Origin: Bacteroidota bacterium
Lineage (GTDB): Bacteria; Bacteroidota; Ignavibacteria; Ignavibacteriales; Ignavibacteriaceae
Assembly: GCA_021796135.1 (NCBI GenBank)
Contig: JAJYOQ010000003.1
Span: forward strand, 1 to 33,866
Length of the DNA: 33,866 nt
Direction of reading: 5' to 3'
The notes below the pieces were generated by a model. The model saw only the letters and a list, made by a program, of their open reading frames with translations, was not told the DNA's origin and did no database searches. This document shows positions 22,689-31,605 of the stretch, one piece after another (within the stretch, counting starts at the first letter, position 1; each line of letters starts with the position of its first letter). The position numbers and the translations under genes are program-made.

Positions 22689-23963
22689 TTAGATTTTTCT
22701 TTTTATTAATATTGCTGTGACATCGTCATATTGATCAAAATTTTCCGTGTAATTATTAATCTCATTTTCAAGTTTATCCTTTATATCTGTTGAACTATTT
22801 GTATTATTGACCGCAATGATATTTTTAAATATTTCCAATGAGTTATCAATGCCCGAATAATTTTTTAGATCAGATAAACCATCTGTATATAACAATATAA
22901 TATCGTTCTTTTTTATAATTACAGTTTTTTCCTCAAGATTATCTTGTAATACTTGTCCTTTTTCTAACCCGATACCTAGACCTTTTTGTTTATAGCTGCA
23001 AAAATCCGATTTTTCATATTCATAGACAAGTAAAGGTTCATGACCTGCTCTTGAAAATACCAAAGTGTTTTTTGCAGAATCCAGAATTGCATAAATAGCC
23101 GTTATAAATGATTTCTTATCAAGCATTTGATAGAGAAGAGAGTTAGCTTTTGTAAGCAATTCTACCGTAGAAGTATATTCGAAAGCCAAAGTTTGAAAAA
23201 TACCTTTTAGAAGAGTTGTATAAATAGCAGCGCCAAGTCCCTTCCCAGAAACATCACCGATTATTATTCCAAGCTTATTGTTTCCAAGATCAAAGAAGTC
23301 ATAGAAGTCTCCTCCAACCTTTTTAGCAGGTTTAAATAAAACCGATATATCATAATTAATATTTGAAGGTATTTCTTTAGGCAATAAACTAGTTTGAACA
23401 TTTTGAGCTATATATAATTCGTTTTCCAATCGTTCTTTCTCAAGTTCATTCTCCATATCCTTTAATGTAATTAGTGTATATAAGTTATTTCTTAATTTAA
23501 AGTTGGACTTAAAAACTGAAATGTTTTTTGTCTTATTTCCAAGCCGGAATTTAATTATCTCTTCTTTTCCTATTAGCGTGTTTTGAAATAAAGATTTAAA
23601 ATAGTCTTTACTTCCTTTTATAGAATTTATATTAGCCAGACTTTCCATACCAAGGATATTTTTTGCCGCTTCATTAATAAGTTCCACATCCCCGTTTTCT
23701 TTATATGAGATAATTCCCGGAGGTATTTGCTGAATGAGAGTATTTAGATATTGGAGATTTTCTTCCGCCATAATTCTGTTAGAAGATAGTTCATTATAAG
23801 TATCACTGATTGATTTATACAGTTCGGTATACATAGAACCGAAATTCTTAAATAAATAAGTTTGGTTAAAATCAGAATATTTAATAGAGGACATAAACCG
23901 TTTCAAATCGCGGCTTATCCTATCAATATATTTGAATAGAGAAATGAAACTATACAATCCCAC
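22689..23963 (-). CDS. PP2C/SpoIIE-type phosphatase with PAS-like sensor (RsbU-like)
   Basis: A Ser/Thr phosphatase of the SpoIIE/RsbU family, which dephosphorylates anti-anti-sigma (STAS) partners in partner-switching pathways. From GTG 23963 (424 aa): a helical linker 10-65, a PAS-like domain about 66-170 (LNTLIQQIPPGIISYKENG...EAAKNILGM), a short coiled coil 170-188, and the phosphatase 188-424 with QTSLLP, metal-binding GGDFYDFF (217-224) and GDVSGKG (236-242), AGHEP (306-310), TDGLSD (360-365) and DDVTAILI (413-420). All metal Asp positions are present. The frame is open upstream to TAG 24110-24108 and encodes two membrane segments there, but contains no ATG/GTG/TTG; ATC at 24092-24090, 7 nt after GAGAG, is the best-placed initiator. 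So the true protein is probably about 467 aa and membrane-bound. Confidence 0.82.
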   Translation of the reverse strand: MGLYSFISLFKYIDRISRDLKRFMSSIKYSDFNQTYLFKNFGSMYTELYKSISDTYNELSSNRIMAEENLQYLNTLIQQIPPGIISYKENGDVELINEAAKNILGMESLANINSIKGSKDYFKSLFQNTLIGKEEIIKFRLGNKTKNISVFKSNFKLRNNLYTLITLKDMENELEKERLENELYIAQNVQTSLLPKEIPSNINYDISVLFKPAKKVGGDFYDFFDLGNNKLGIIIGDVSGKGLGAAIYTTLLKGIFQTLAFEYTSTVELLTKANSLLYQMLDKKSFITAIYAILDSAKNTLVFSRAGHEPLLVYEYEKSDFCSYKQKGLGIGLEKGQVLQDNLEEKTVIIKKNDIILLYTDGLSDLKNYSGIDNSLEIFKNIIAVNNTNSSTDIKDKLENEINNYTENFDQYDDVTAILIKRKI

Positions 23964-24155
23964 TGCAAAAAATATAATTGAAGTGACTTTCAGATGATAA
24001 TAGTATAAGACAAATATTCCGCCGAATATAAATACTACGATTAGTATTAAATTTATTAATACTGTTAATCGAAATTTATTTAAGTATGCGATTTTATTGC
24101 TCTCTTTCTATGAATTAATTTGAAAGTTGGAAAGAATTTACTGTGAATTTTTTTT

Positions 24156-26540
24156 TCATTCATATCTCAAAGAATTTACTGGGTTTGCTTTTGCTGCATT
24201 TATTGCATAATAACTAACTGTAATAATTGATATCGCAAGAGAAATAGCAACAGAAACAAGAAGAGGAAATATTCCAATACTTATATGATATGAAAAGTTC
24301 TCTAACCATTTATTCATTATAAAATATGAAATTGGTGTTGCTATAATACCAGAAATAATTACAAGTAAAACGAATTCCTTTAAAAGCAAAGAAACTATCT
24401 TAAGAATAGATGCACCACAAACTTTTCTTATTCCTATTTCTTTAGTTTTTTTACGAGTCGAGTAATTAACTAACCCGAAAAGACCAAGGCATCCAATCAA
24501 GATTGCAAGAAAAGATGAAATTTTAACAATACTTGCAAATAATTCATCGCCTTTATATTTCTTTTCTATGTCTTTGTTAAGAAATGAATAATCAAAGGAA
24601 TATTGCGGAACTAATTTCCCCCAAGTTTGTTTCAAATTTTTTATTGTGTTAGCTAAGTTGGTTGAGTATAATTTGATTGCCATAAATCGTGATTCGTTTG
24701 GAGAAAGATAAATCATCAATGGCTGTACGGGATAATAAATAGGTCTGTAATTGAAATCTTTAACCGTCCCGATTAGATGTATATGCATATCAATATGTCC
24801 GATATATGATGCCTCTAAAGGTTGGTTCAACATTTTCAATTTACTTAATATTTTAGAAGCAGCTTCATTAATAATTACAGCATTAGTTGAATCTGACGAT
24901 ATATCTGAAGAAAAATTTCTACCCGAAACCAATTTCAAATTCATAGTCTTGAAAAAATTATAATCAACAGCTAAAAATCTTATTTTAAAAAGCTCTTTTC
25001 CTGAGTATGATATATTCCCTTCAAAATTAGTATTTCCTAATTCTCCCGATGAGCCGCTTACAGATTTCACTCCGCTTAGTGATGAAAAATTATTTTTCAA
25101 TGTTTCATACCTGAATTGAAGATCTTTGTGTCTTAAGGGCAAGATAATAACTTGATCACTTTGATACCCTAAATCTTTGCTTTTTATAAAGTTCATTTGT
25201 TTGAATGTAATTATAGTTGAAGTAATTATAACTGTAACAATTGTAAATTGGATTAAGACTAATATCCTTCTAAACAAAGCCTTTTCGGTCCAAACTGTGC
25301 TTTTTCTAAGTATAGCTTGAGGAGAAAAGGAAGACAGAAAAAAAGCAGGGTAGCTTCCTGAAAGTATTCCAATTAAGATCACTCCAATTAAAATATAAAC
25401 GAGTTCTAAAATAGTTAATGAGATTTTACGATCGACAAAAGAATTGAAAGCTGGTAAAACTATTTCAACTATTGATACTGCAATAAAAGTCGAAATGAAT
25501 GTTAGTAAAATCGTTTCGCTCATAAATTGCATTATAAGTTGGACTCTCTTTGCGCCTACAACTTTCCTTAAAGCAATTTCTTTAGTTCTATCAAGATATC
25601 CGGCTGTTGACAGAGAAATGAAATTTATAACAGCCAAGAAAAGAATAAATAAAGCAATGGCAGAAAAAATACTCACTGTCATAACACTGCTGTTTTTCTC
25701 TACTTCAAGCTGAAGATCGGATTTAAGATGAATATCGGAAAGAGGTTGGAATTTATAATCCCAATCTTTAATGTTTTCTTTACCAATATGTTCAATAATT
25801 ACTTTTGTTAAATCTTCATTTAATTTTTTAATATCTTGACCTCCGGATGTAAGGGCATAGGTATAATATTCGCACATACCCCACTGTTGACTTTTACTTG
25901 AATACATTCCGGGATTGTTAAGTTCCAGAGTTTTAAATGAAGCAAGAAAACTCGGGTGTATGTGTGAATTCCTAGGAAAGTCTTTTATAACTCCAGTTAC
26001 TTCATAAGCATGGTTATTATTAAATGTGTTTATTTTAAGAACTTTACCTAAAGCATTCGAATTTCCAAAATATTTTTTTGCTATAGATTCTGTAATCACT
26101 AAATTATATGGGTTCTTAAGCGCGTTAGTTATATTACCCTCAATTACCGGAATTGTAAATATGTTGAAAAAGGATGAGTCAGCAAAGAAAAACTTATTTT
26201 CGTTGAATGTAATATTATTATACTCAACTACTACATTCTTGTTTTCACTGCTTAGTCGGGCAGTCGTTTTTATTCCTGATATTTCTTTAAGAGATGATGC
26301 AAGAGCCGGCGGTGTGACAGCCATAGGAAAAGAATTCGTACCGGAATTTAAATAAACTACAGCCCTATAAATATTTTTATAATTTTTATTGTATTTATCA
26401 AAGCTGAATTCGAATTGAACATACAAAAAGATCAATATACAAGTAGCTATTCCAATAGAAAAACCTGTAATATTAACTATTGAATAAACTTTTTTTCTTA
26501 AAATATTCCTAAAGGCGATTTTGATATAATTTTTTAACAT
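24156..26540 (-). CDS. MacB-like ABC transporter permease (FtsX family), copy 1
   Basis: A 794-aa inner-membrane permease of the MacB_PCD-FtsX-FtsX type common in Bacteroidota. Start at ATG 26540 (an in-frame TTG lies two codons upstream), with AGGA about 8 nt before it. Layout: TM1 about 20-41; MacB_PCD periplasmic domain about 50-250 (VITESIAKKYFG); FtsX block about 285-420 with RTKEIALRKVVGA; a central TM near 435; a second periplasmic domain; FtsX block about 675-785 with KKTKEIGIRKVCGAS; and end NPVNSLRYE. Such permeases work with a separate LolD/MacB-like ATPase in mechanotransmission or export, but none is in this window. Last of four tandem copies. Confidence 0.88.
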   Translation of the reverse strand: MLKNYIKIAFRNILRKKVYSIVNITGFSIGIATCILIFLYVQFEFSFDKYNKNYKNIYRAVVYLNSGTNSFPMAVTPPALASSLKEISGIKTTARLSSENKNVVVEYNNITFNENKFFFADSSFFNIFTIPVIEGNITNALKNPYNLVITESIAKKYFGNSNALGKVLKINTFNNNHAYEVTGVIKDFPRNSHIHPSFLASFKTLELNNPGMYSSKSQQWGMCEYYTYALTSGGQDIKKLNEDLTKVIIEHIGKENIKDWDYKFQPLSDIHLKSDLQLEVEKNSSVMTVSIFSAIALFILFLAVINFISLSTAGYLDRTKEIALRKVVGAKRVQLIMQFMSETILLTFISTFIAVSIVEIVLPAFNSFVDRKISLTILELVYILIGVILIGILSGSYPAFFLSSFSPQAILRKSTVWTEKALFRRILVLIQFTIVTVIITSTIITFKQMNFIKSKDLGYQSDQVIILPLRHKDLQFRYETLKNNFSSLSGVKSVSGSSGELGNTNFEGNISYSGKELFKIRFLAVDYNFFKTMNLKLVSGRNFSSDISSDSTNAVIINEAASKILSKLKMLNQPLEASYIGHIDMHIHLIGTVKDFNYRPIYYPVQPLMIYLSPNESRFMAIKLYSTNLANTIKNLKQTWGKLVPQYSFDYSFLNKDIEKKYKGDELFASIVKISSFLAILIGCLGLFGLVNYSTRKKTKEIGIRKVCGASILKIVSLLLKEFVLLVIISGIIATPISYFIMNKWLENFSYHISIGIFPLLVSVAISLAISIITVSYYAINAAKANPVNSLRYE

Positions 26541-26623
26541 GATCAAATTCCTATCAATAAGATTTCAGCGCTCATTTTTCGTTAAAGGTAAACCAATAAA
26601 GGAATTTTCTAATTTTTCTGTCT

Positions 26624-29041
26624 TCATTCATACCTTAAAGATTTAATTGGATTCGCTGTTGCTGCTTTAATTGCATGAATGCTGACAGTTAATAATGCTA
26701 TCAACAATGCTATAATGCCGGACATAAGGAAAAGCCAGGGAGTAATGTTTATTCTATATGCAAAATTCTTTAGCCATTCATTCATTATAAAATAAGCAAG
26801 AGGCCAGGCTATTGCATTTGCAATCAAGACCCATTTTGTAAATTCTTTGGAAAGGAGAAAAACAATTTCAGGGACTGATGCGCCTAATGATTTTCTTATT
26901 CCAATCTCTTTCGTTCTTTGTTCAGTAACAAAAGCCGCTAAACCTAATAAACCAAGACAAGCAATAAATATAGCAAGTACTGAAAAAGTAGTTGCAATAT
27001 TACTCGTACGTTGTTCATCCAGATATAAATTTGCTAAATCTTTATCCAAAAAATTATATTCAAATGCTTCATTTCCAGCATACTTTTTCCAGGTATTTTC
27101 GAGAAAAGAAATTGTACCTTGATAATTATTCGGAGCAATCCTAACGGAAACAAATTGACCAAATTGTTTATCGGTGTATAAACGAATTACAAGAGGACGA
27201 ATTTCATTATGTAAAGACTCATAATTAAAGTTTTTTACAACTCCTATAATTTGATATGTAAAGGTTTGAACATTCCCCGGGAACACTATATATTTCCCAA
27301 CAATATTTTTGACCCCGAATGCTTTAGCGACAGCTTCATTAACAACAACTGTTGCCGTATCAGATGGATGTTCATTTGAAAAGAATCTTCCTTGTTTCAT
27401 TTCTAATTTGTATGTTTTGGCAAAGTCTTCGTCGCAAGTCATAATCCTTACATCCTGCAATTGATTGCTCGGAGTATCTTTAAGACTGCACCCTGAATCA
27501 CCGCCTTGATTACCAGGAATTGCAGTGGAATTGCTTACTTTTAATACATCGGGATTACTCAATAATTCTTTTTCAAATGATTGAATCTGACCACCGATAT
27601 CGTCAGTTTTACTTATAATGACAACTTGTTCTTTATTAAAGCCAAGATTTTTAGTTTGAATATATTTTAGCTGATTATTAATGATGAAAGTGCCAATAAA
27701 TAAAGCAATTGAAACTGCAAATTGAAAAATAACTAGTCCGCTTCTTAAAATAGATTTCCTGTTTCCCCTTCTTAATTCGCTTTTCAATACCTTTACGGGC
27801 TGGAAAGATGAAAGATAAAACGCCGGATAGCTGCCAGCAAAAATTCCGACAAAAATAGCAAAACCTAATAATAAAGGTACCGAATATATGCTATCAAAAA
27901 TATTGAGACTCATTTCTTTTCCGGCAATATTGTTGAAAAGAGGAAGAAATATTTCATCTAATACAACCGCTAACAAAACTGCAAGCATTCCCATCAGAAC
28001 TGCTTCTGCAATAAATTGAACTACAATTTGCGATCTGTTTGAACCAAGTGTTTTCCTTATCCCGACTTCTTTTGCTCTCTTTTCTGATCTTGCCGTTTCC
28101 AGGTTTATGAAATTTATACAAGCGATAAGAAGAATTGCTGCAGCAATAATTGAAAAAATATAAACGTAACTGATATCGCTGTTCTGTTCAATTTCATAAT
28201 CAAGATGAGAATTAAGGTGAATAGATAGAAGTGGCTGAATAAAGTACTCATACTTATCACCTTGATTCCTTAACTGATCAAGAGTCGCTCCTGTTATGGC
28301 TTTGATTTGAGGACCTATAAATTGTAAAATATCTGCATTAATCTTTTTCTGAAAATCCTCTGCATTTGTTCCCTTTCGAAGAAGAAGATATGTATAGTAA
28401 TTATTGCCAAGCCAGAAAGTACTTCTACTATCAGGGCTACTGCAAAGTGAGCCTAAAAAATCATAATGAAAATGAGAATTTTTTGGAACATCTTGTACGA
28501 CTCCGGTAACTATCCAGTCAGTCCTGCGATCTGCATTAAGTATTTTTCCCATAGGGTTTTCATTACCAAAATATTTTTTTGCCATTGATTCGGTTATAAC
28601 AACGTTATTCGGCTGTGTCAAAGCAATTTTAGGATCACCTTCTAAAAATTTAACAGTGAACACATTAAAAAAAGTTGAGTCAACATCGAAAAACCTTTCT
28701 TCGCTGAAAGCTTTATCTTTATATCTTAGTACAGGAAATCCAGAATTCCGAATACGTGTAAAAGAAAGAACTTCCGGAAAATCATGAAGAAGTGCAGCTC
28801 CCATCGGAGGCGGGCTTTTGGGGCTATGAGATTCGGTATTGCCTATTTTAACATTTATGCATAAGCGGTATATTTGATTATCGTTAATATTGAATTTGTC
28901 ATAACTCAATTCATCTCGGACATACAGCAAAATCGCAATGCTGCATGCAATTCCTACCGCTAATCCTAAAATATTAATAAAAGAATATACCTTGTTCTTC
29001 ATAAGGTTTCTAACAGCAATTTTTAAATAATTTATTAACAT
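26624..29041 (-). CDS. MacB-like ABC transporter permease (FtsX family), copy 2
   Basis: An 805-aa permease with the same eight-helix plan as its neighbours. Start set at ATG 29041 because GGAG lies 5 nt upstream and the protein then begins MLINYLKIAVRN like its paralogues; an ATG at 29071 overlapping the previous stop adds ten unrelated residues. Motifs: PPPMGAALLHDFPEV, VVITESMAKKYFG, RAKEVGIRKTLGSN in FtsX block 1, QRTKEIGIRKSLGAS in block 2, and end NPIKSLRYE. It is most like copy 4 (shared HLNSHL and EIE-NSDI-YVYIFSI stretches). Gap to copy 3 is 22 nt, so they are translationally close and co-transcribed. Substrate unknown. Confidence 0.88.
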   Translation of the reverse strand: MLINYLKIAVRNLMKNKVYSFINILGLAVGIACSIAILLYVRDELSYDKFNINDNQIYRLCINVKIGNTESHSPKSPPPMGAALLHDFPEVLSFTRIRNSGFPVLRYKDKAFSEERFFDVDSTFFNVFTVKFLEGDPKIALTQPNNVVITESMAKKYFGNENPMGKILNADRRTDWIVTGVVQDVPKNSHFHYDFLGSLCSSPDSRSTFWLGNNYYTYLLLRKGTNAEDFQKKINADILQFIGPQIKAITGATLDQLRNQGDKYEYFIQPLLSIHLNSHLDYEIEQNSDISYVYIFSIIAAAILLIACINFINLETARSEKRAKEVGIRKTLGSNRSQIVVQFIAEAVLMGMLAVLLAVVLDEIFLPLFNNIAGKEMSLNIFDSIYSVPLLLGFAIFVGIFAGSYPAFYLSSFQPVKVLKSELRRGNRKSILRSGLVIFQFAVSIALFIGTFIINNQLKYIQTKNLGFNKEQVVIISKTDDIGGQIQSFEKELLSNPDVLKVSNSTAIPGNQGGDSGCSLKDTPSNQLQDVRIMTCDEDFAKTYKLEMKQGRFFSNEHPSDTATVVVNEAVAKAFGVKNIVGKYIVFPGNVQTFTYQIIGVVKNFNYESLHNEIRPLVIRLYTDKQFGQFVSVRIAPNNYQGTISFLENTWKKYAGNEAFEYNFLDKDLANLYLDEQRTSNIATTFSVLAIFIACLGLLGLAAFVTEQRTKEIGIRKSLGASVPEIVFLLSKEFTKWVLIANAIAWPLAYFIMNEWLKNFAYRINITPWLFLMSGIIALLIALLTVSIHAIKAATANPIKSLRYE

Positions 29042-29063
29042 AACTTCTCCGGTTTCTCTATTT

Positions 29064-31505
29064 TCATTCATACCTCAAGGAATTTACTGGGTTTGTAGTT
29101 GCAGCTTTTAAAGATTTTATTCCTACAACAATTATTGAAAGCATAATTAAAAAAAATGAGGCTGATATAAACAACCAAATATTTAAGTTAATATGAAATG
29201 GTAATTCCTGAAGAAGTAACGATGTTATTTTATAGGAAATTGGTAGAGCTATTACGTTTGCAATAAGAACTAAAACAACGAATGATTTTGTAAAACTGTA
29301 AACAATATCTTTTATTGACGCTCCCATAATCTTTCTTATACCTATTTCTTTTGTCTTTCTATCAATAACAAACGAAGCTAATGCAAACAAACCGAGACTT
29401 GCAATAATTATGGTTATTATTGCCGCAAAGCGTATAAACGAATCCATTGCTTCAAACATTGAATAGGAATATTCCAATTCATCCGTTAAATATGAATATT
29501 CAAAAGATTGATCGAATCTCATATCCTTCCATGTTGACCTAATATCCCCTATAGCCTTGCTGGTGTTTGCTCTATTTACTCTGACCAAAATATAACTCAT
29601 TACTTTGGGATTTATTTTCAATATCAGAGGGTCGTCGGTAGGTTTAAAAAAACGATAGCGAAAATTATCAACTTCTCCAATCAAATTCCCGGTATATATT
29701 ACAGTTGCTTTGTCATTCTCTTTCGTATAAAGTTCTAATTCCTGCCCTCTTACTTCATTCCAGCCGCAAGCTTTCATAGCTGCTTGGTTCATTATAATAG
29801 CAGATTTTGAATCCCCGGAAAGTGATTTAGAAAAATCCCGCCCTCCTTCAATTTTTAATCCCAATGTTTTAATAAAATCTTCATCAACAAAATATGTAAT
29901 AACAGTTAAATCTTTTGTTTTTGCGGATCGAAGAAATAAAATATTTGAGTCTTCACCGCCTGGTATAAGGTTAGTTGACGTTACATTCAATATACTTGAA
30001 TTTTCCAGCAGTTTGTTTTTAAAAAGATCATACTTTTCCTTAACCGAATTATCATAAACGGGTATAGTAATTACATTGTCTTTATCAAAACCAAGGTTAA
30101 CATTCTTCCAGTAATAGATTTGTAACAAAATATGAAGTGAAGAAATTATAAAAATTAAAGCGACAGCAAATTGAGTAATAACCAATATTTTTCTAAGCCA
30201 TGCAGATGATTTTCCAGCTCTTAACTCGCCCTTTAATACATATGCTGCATTATATCTACTAAGTATTATAGCGGGATAAATACCTGATATTATCCCAATA
30301 ATTATTGAAATGACCAGCATATAGAGCATTAAATGCGGAGAAAAAATATTAAAATTCACTTCTCTTTTTGCTATTATGCCAAATGACGGATAAGCATCGC
30401 TTAATAATGATTTAAAAAATGGAAGTAACAATTCTACCAATACAATTGCAAATAAAAATGAAGTAAGACTCACAATTATAGACTCGCCAATAAACTGATA
30501 AATAATTTGAAACCGGTTTGCGCCCTGTACCTTTCGGACACCGATTTCTTTTGCGCGTGTAACTGATCGGGCAGAAAGCAAATTTGTGAAATTTATACAG
30601 GCAATAAATAGGACTAAAAATGAAACAAAAAAGAGCAAATAAGATATAGGCTTTATTCCCCAATCTCCAAGAGGCATTCCATCTCCCTTATCATAATAAG
30701 TGTCTTTAAGGGGTACAATCCTAAAGTTGATAGCATTAAAGTCGCCTTTGGGTACAAACTTTTCTGCAAATAAAGGAAACTGATTCTCTATATTCTTAGG
30801 GCTATAATTATCTTTCAATTGAACATACGTCCAGACAGGTCCATCCCAACTATTCGTTATAGCTTTGTCACCCAAAATTTTACTAAAACTTGAGAATGAG
30901 GCAAGAAAATCAAATTTTATTGTTGAGTTTGATGGAATGTCTTCAGTTATACCGGTGACTGTAAATCCAAATTTACCGGGATGTGATTTTATTTGTAAAT
31001 AAATTGTTTGCCCAATCGGATCTTTATCGCCAAAATATTTTTCTTTGATTTGAGGTGTAATGACAACTGTGAATGGATTAATCAGGGCAGTTTTAGGATT
31101 CCCGGTTTTTAATGGAAAAGTAAACATTGAAAAAACTGAACTATCGGCAAATAAGAATCTTTTTTCACGAAAAGCATTATCATCCACGCTTACCAAACAA
31201 AAAAAAGTGTTCGCAAATCTTACAACATTATTAATAGAAGGAAATTCTTCTTGCAAGAGAGGTGCCGTTGATGCACCAATTAAAGAACGATAATAGATAC
31301 TACCATGGTAGTTTAGTTCTTTATCTAACCGATAAATATTTTGGGCATTCTTATGAAAGTCATCATAGCTATTTTCAAACCTTATGTAACTAAATATCAT
31401 AAGAAAGCATGCCATGCCAAAAGCTAATCCGAAAATTGTAATGAATGAATACAATTTCTGGCTAAACATATTTCTTAAAGCAACTTTTATGTAATTTTTT
31501 AACAT
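29064..31505 (-). CDS. MacB-like ABC transporter permease (FtsX family), copy 3
   Basis: An 813-aa permease, begins MLKNYIKVALRN and ends NPVNSLRYE. MacB_PCD domain about 48-250 (VVITPQIKEKYFGDKDPIG), FtsX block 1 with RAKEIGVRKVQGAN, central TM (ILVITQFAVALIFIISSLHI), and FtsX block 2 with RKTKEIGIRKIMGAS. It is more divergent from copies 2 and 4 than those are from each other: the HLNSHL motif is replaced by a region with DTYYDKGDGMPLGDWG. AGAAAG lies just before the ATG. Gap to copy 4 upstream is 100 nt, possibly with its own promoter, though none was identified. Confidence 0.88.
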   Translation of the reverse strand: MLKNYIKVALRNMFSQKLYSFITIFGLAFGMACFLMIFSYIRFENSYDDFHKNAQNIYRLDKELNYHGSIYYRSLIGASTAPLLQEEFPSINNVVRFANTFFCLVSVDDNAFREKRFLFADSSVFSMFTFPLKTGNPKTALINPFTVVITPQIKEKYFGDKDPIGQTIYLQIKSHPGKFGFTVTGITEDIPSNSTIKFDFLASFSSFSKILGDKAITNSWDGPVWTYVQLKDNYSPKNIENQFPLFAEKFVPKGDFNAINFRIVPLKDTYYDKGDGMPLGDWGIKPISYLLFFVSFLVLFIACINFTNLLSARSVTRAKEIGVRKVQGANRFQIIYQFIGESIIVSLTSFLFAIVLVELLLPFFKSLLSDAYPSFGIIAKREVNFNIFSPHLMLYMLVISIIIGIISGIYPAIILSRYNAAYVLKGELRAGKSSAWLRKILVITQFAVALIFIISSLHILLQIYYWKNVNLGFDKDNVITIPVYDNSVKEKYDLFKNKLLENSSILNVTSTNLIPGGEDSNILFLRSAKTKDLTVITYFVDEDFIKTLGLKIEGGRDFSKSLSGDSKSAIIMNQAAMKACGWNEVRGQELELYTKENDKATVIYTGNLIGEVDNFRYRFFKPTDDPLILKINPKVMSYILVRVNRANTSKAIGDIRSTWKDMRFDQSFEYSYLTDELEYSYSMFEAMDSFIRFAAIITIIIASLGLFALASFVIDRKTKEIGIRKIMGASIKDIVYSFTKSFVVLVLIANVIALPISYKITSLLLQELPFHINLNIWLFISASFFLIMLSIIVVGIKSLKAATTNPVNSLRYE

Positions 31506-31605
31506 GTTCTTTCTGCAAATGATTAATTATAAACAATACCTTCTATCATCAAATTCAACTTCTTTTCACACCTGTTAACTAATTTCTGATCATTGATAAC
31601 TGATC

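Noticed and set aside
29042..29071. ATG 29071 overlapping the previous permease stop as start of copy 2
   Set aside because: The added residues (MNENRETGEV) are not shared by the paralogues, and GGAG sits just before ATG 29041.
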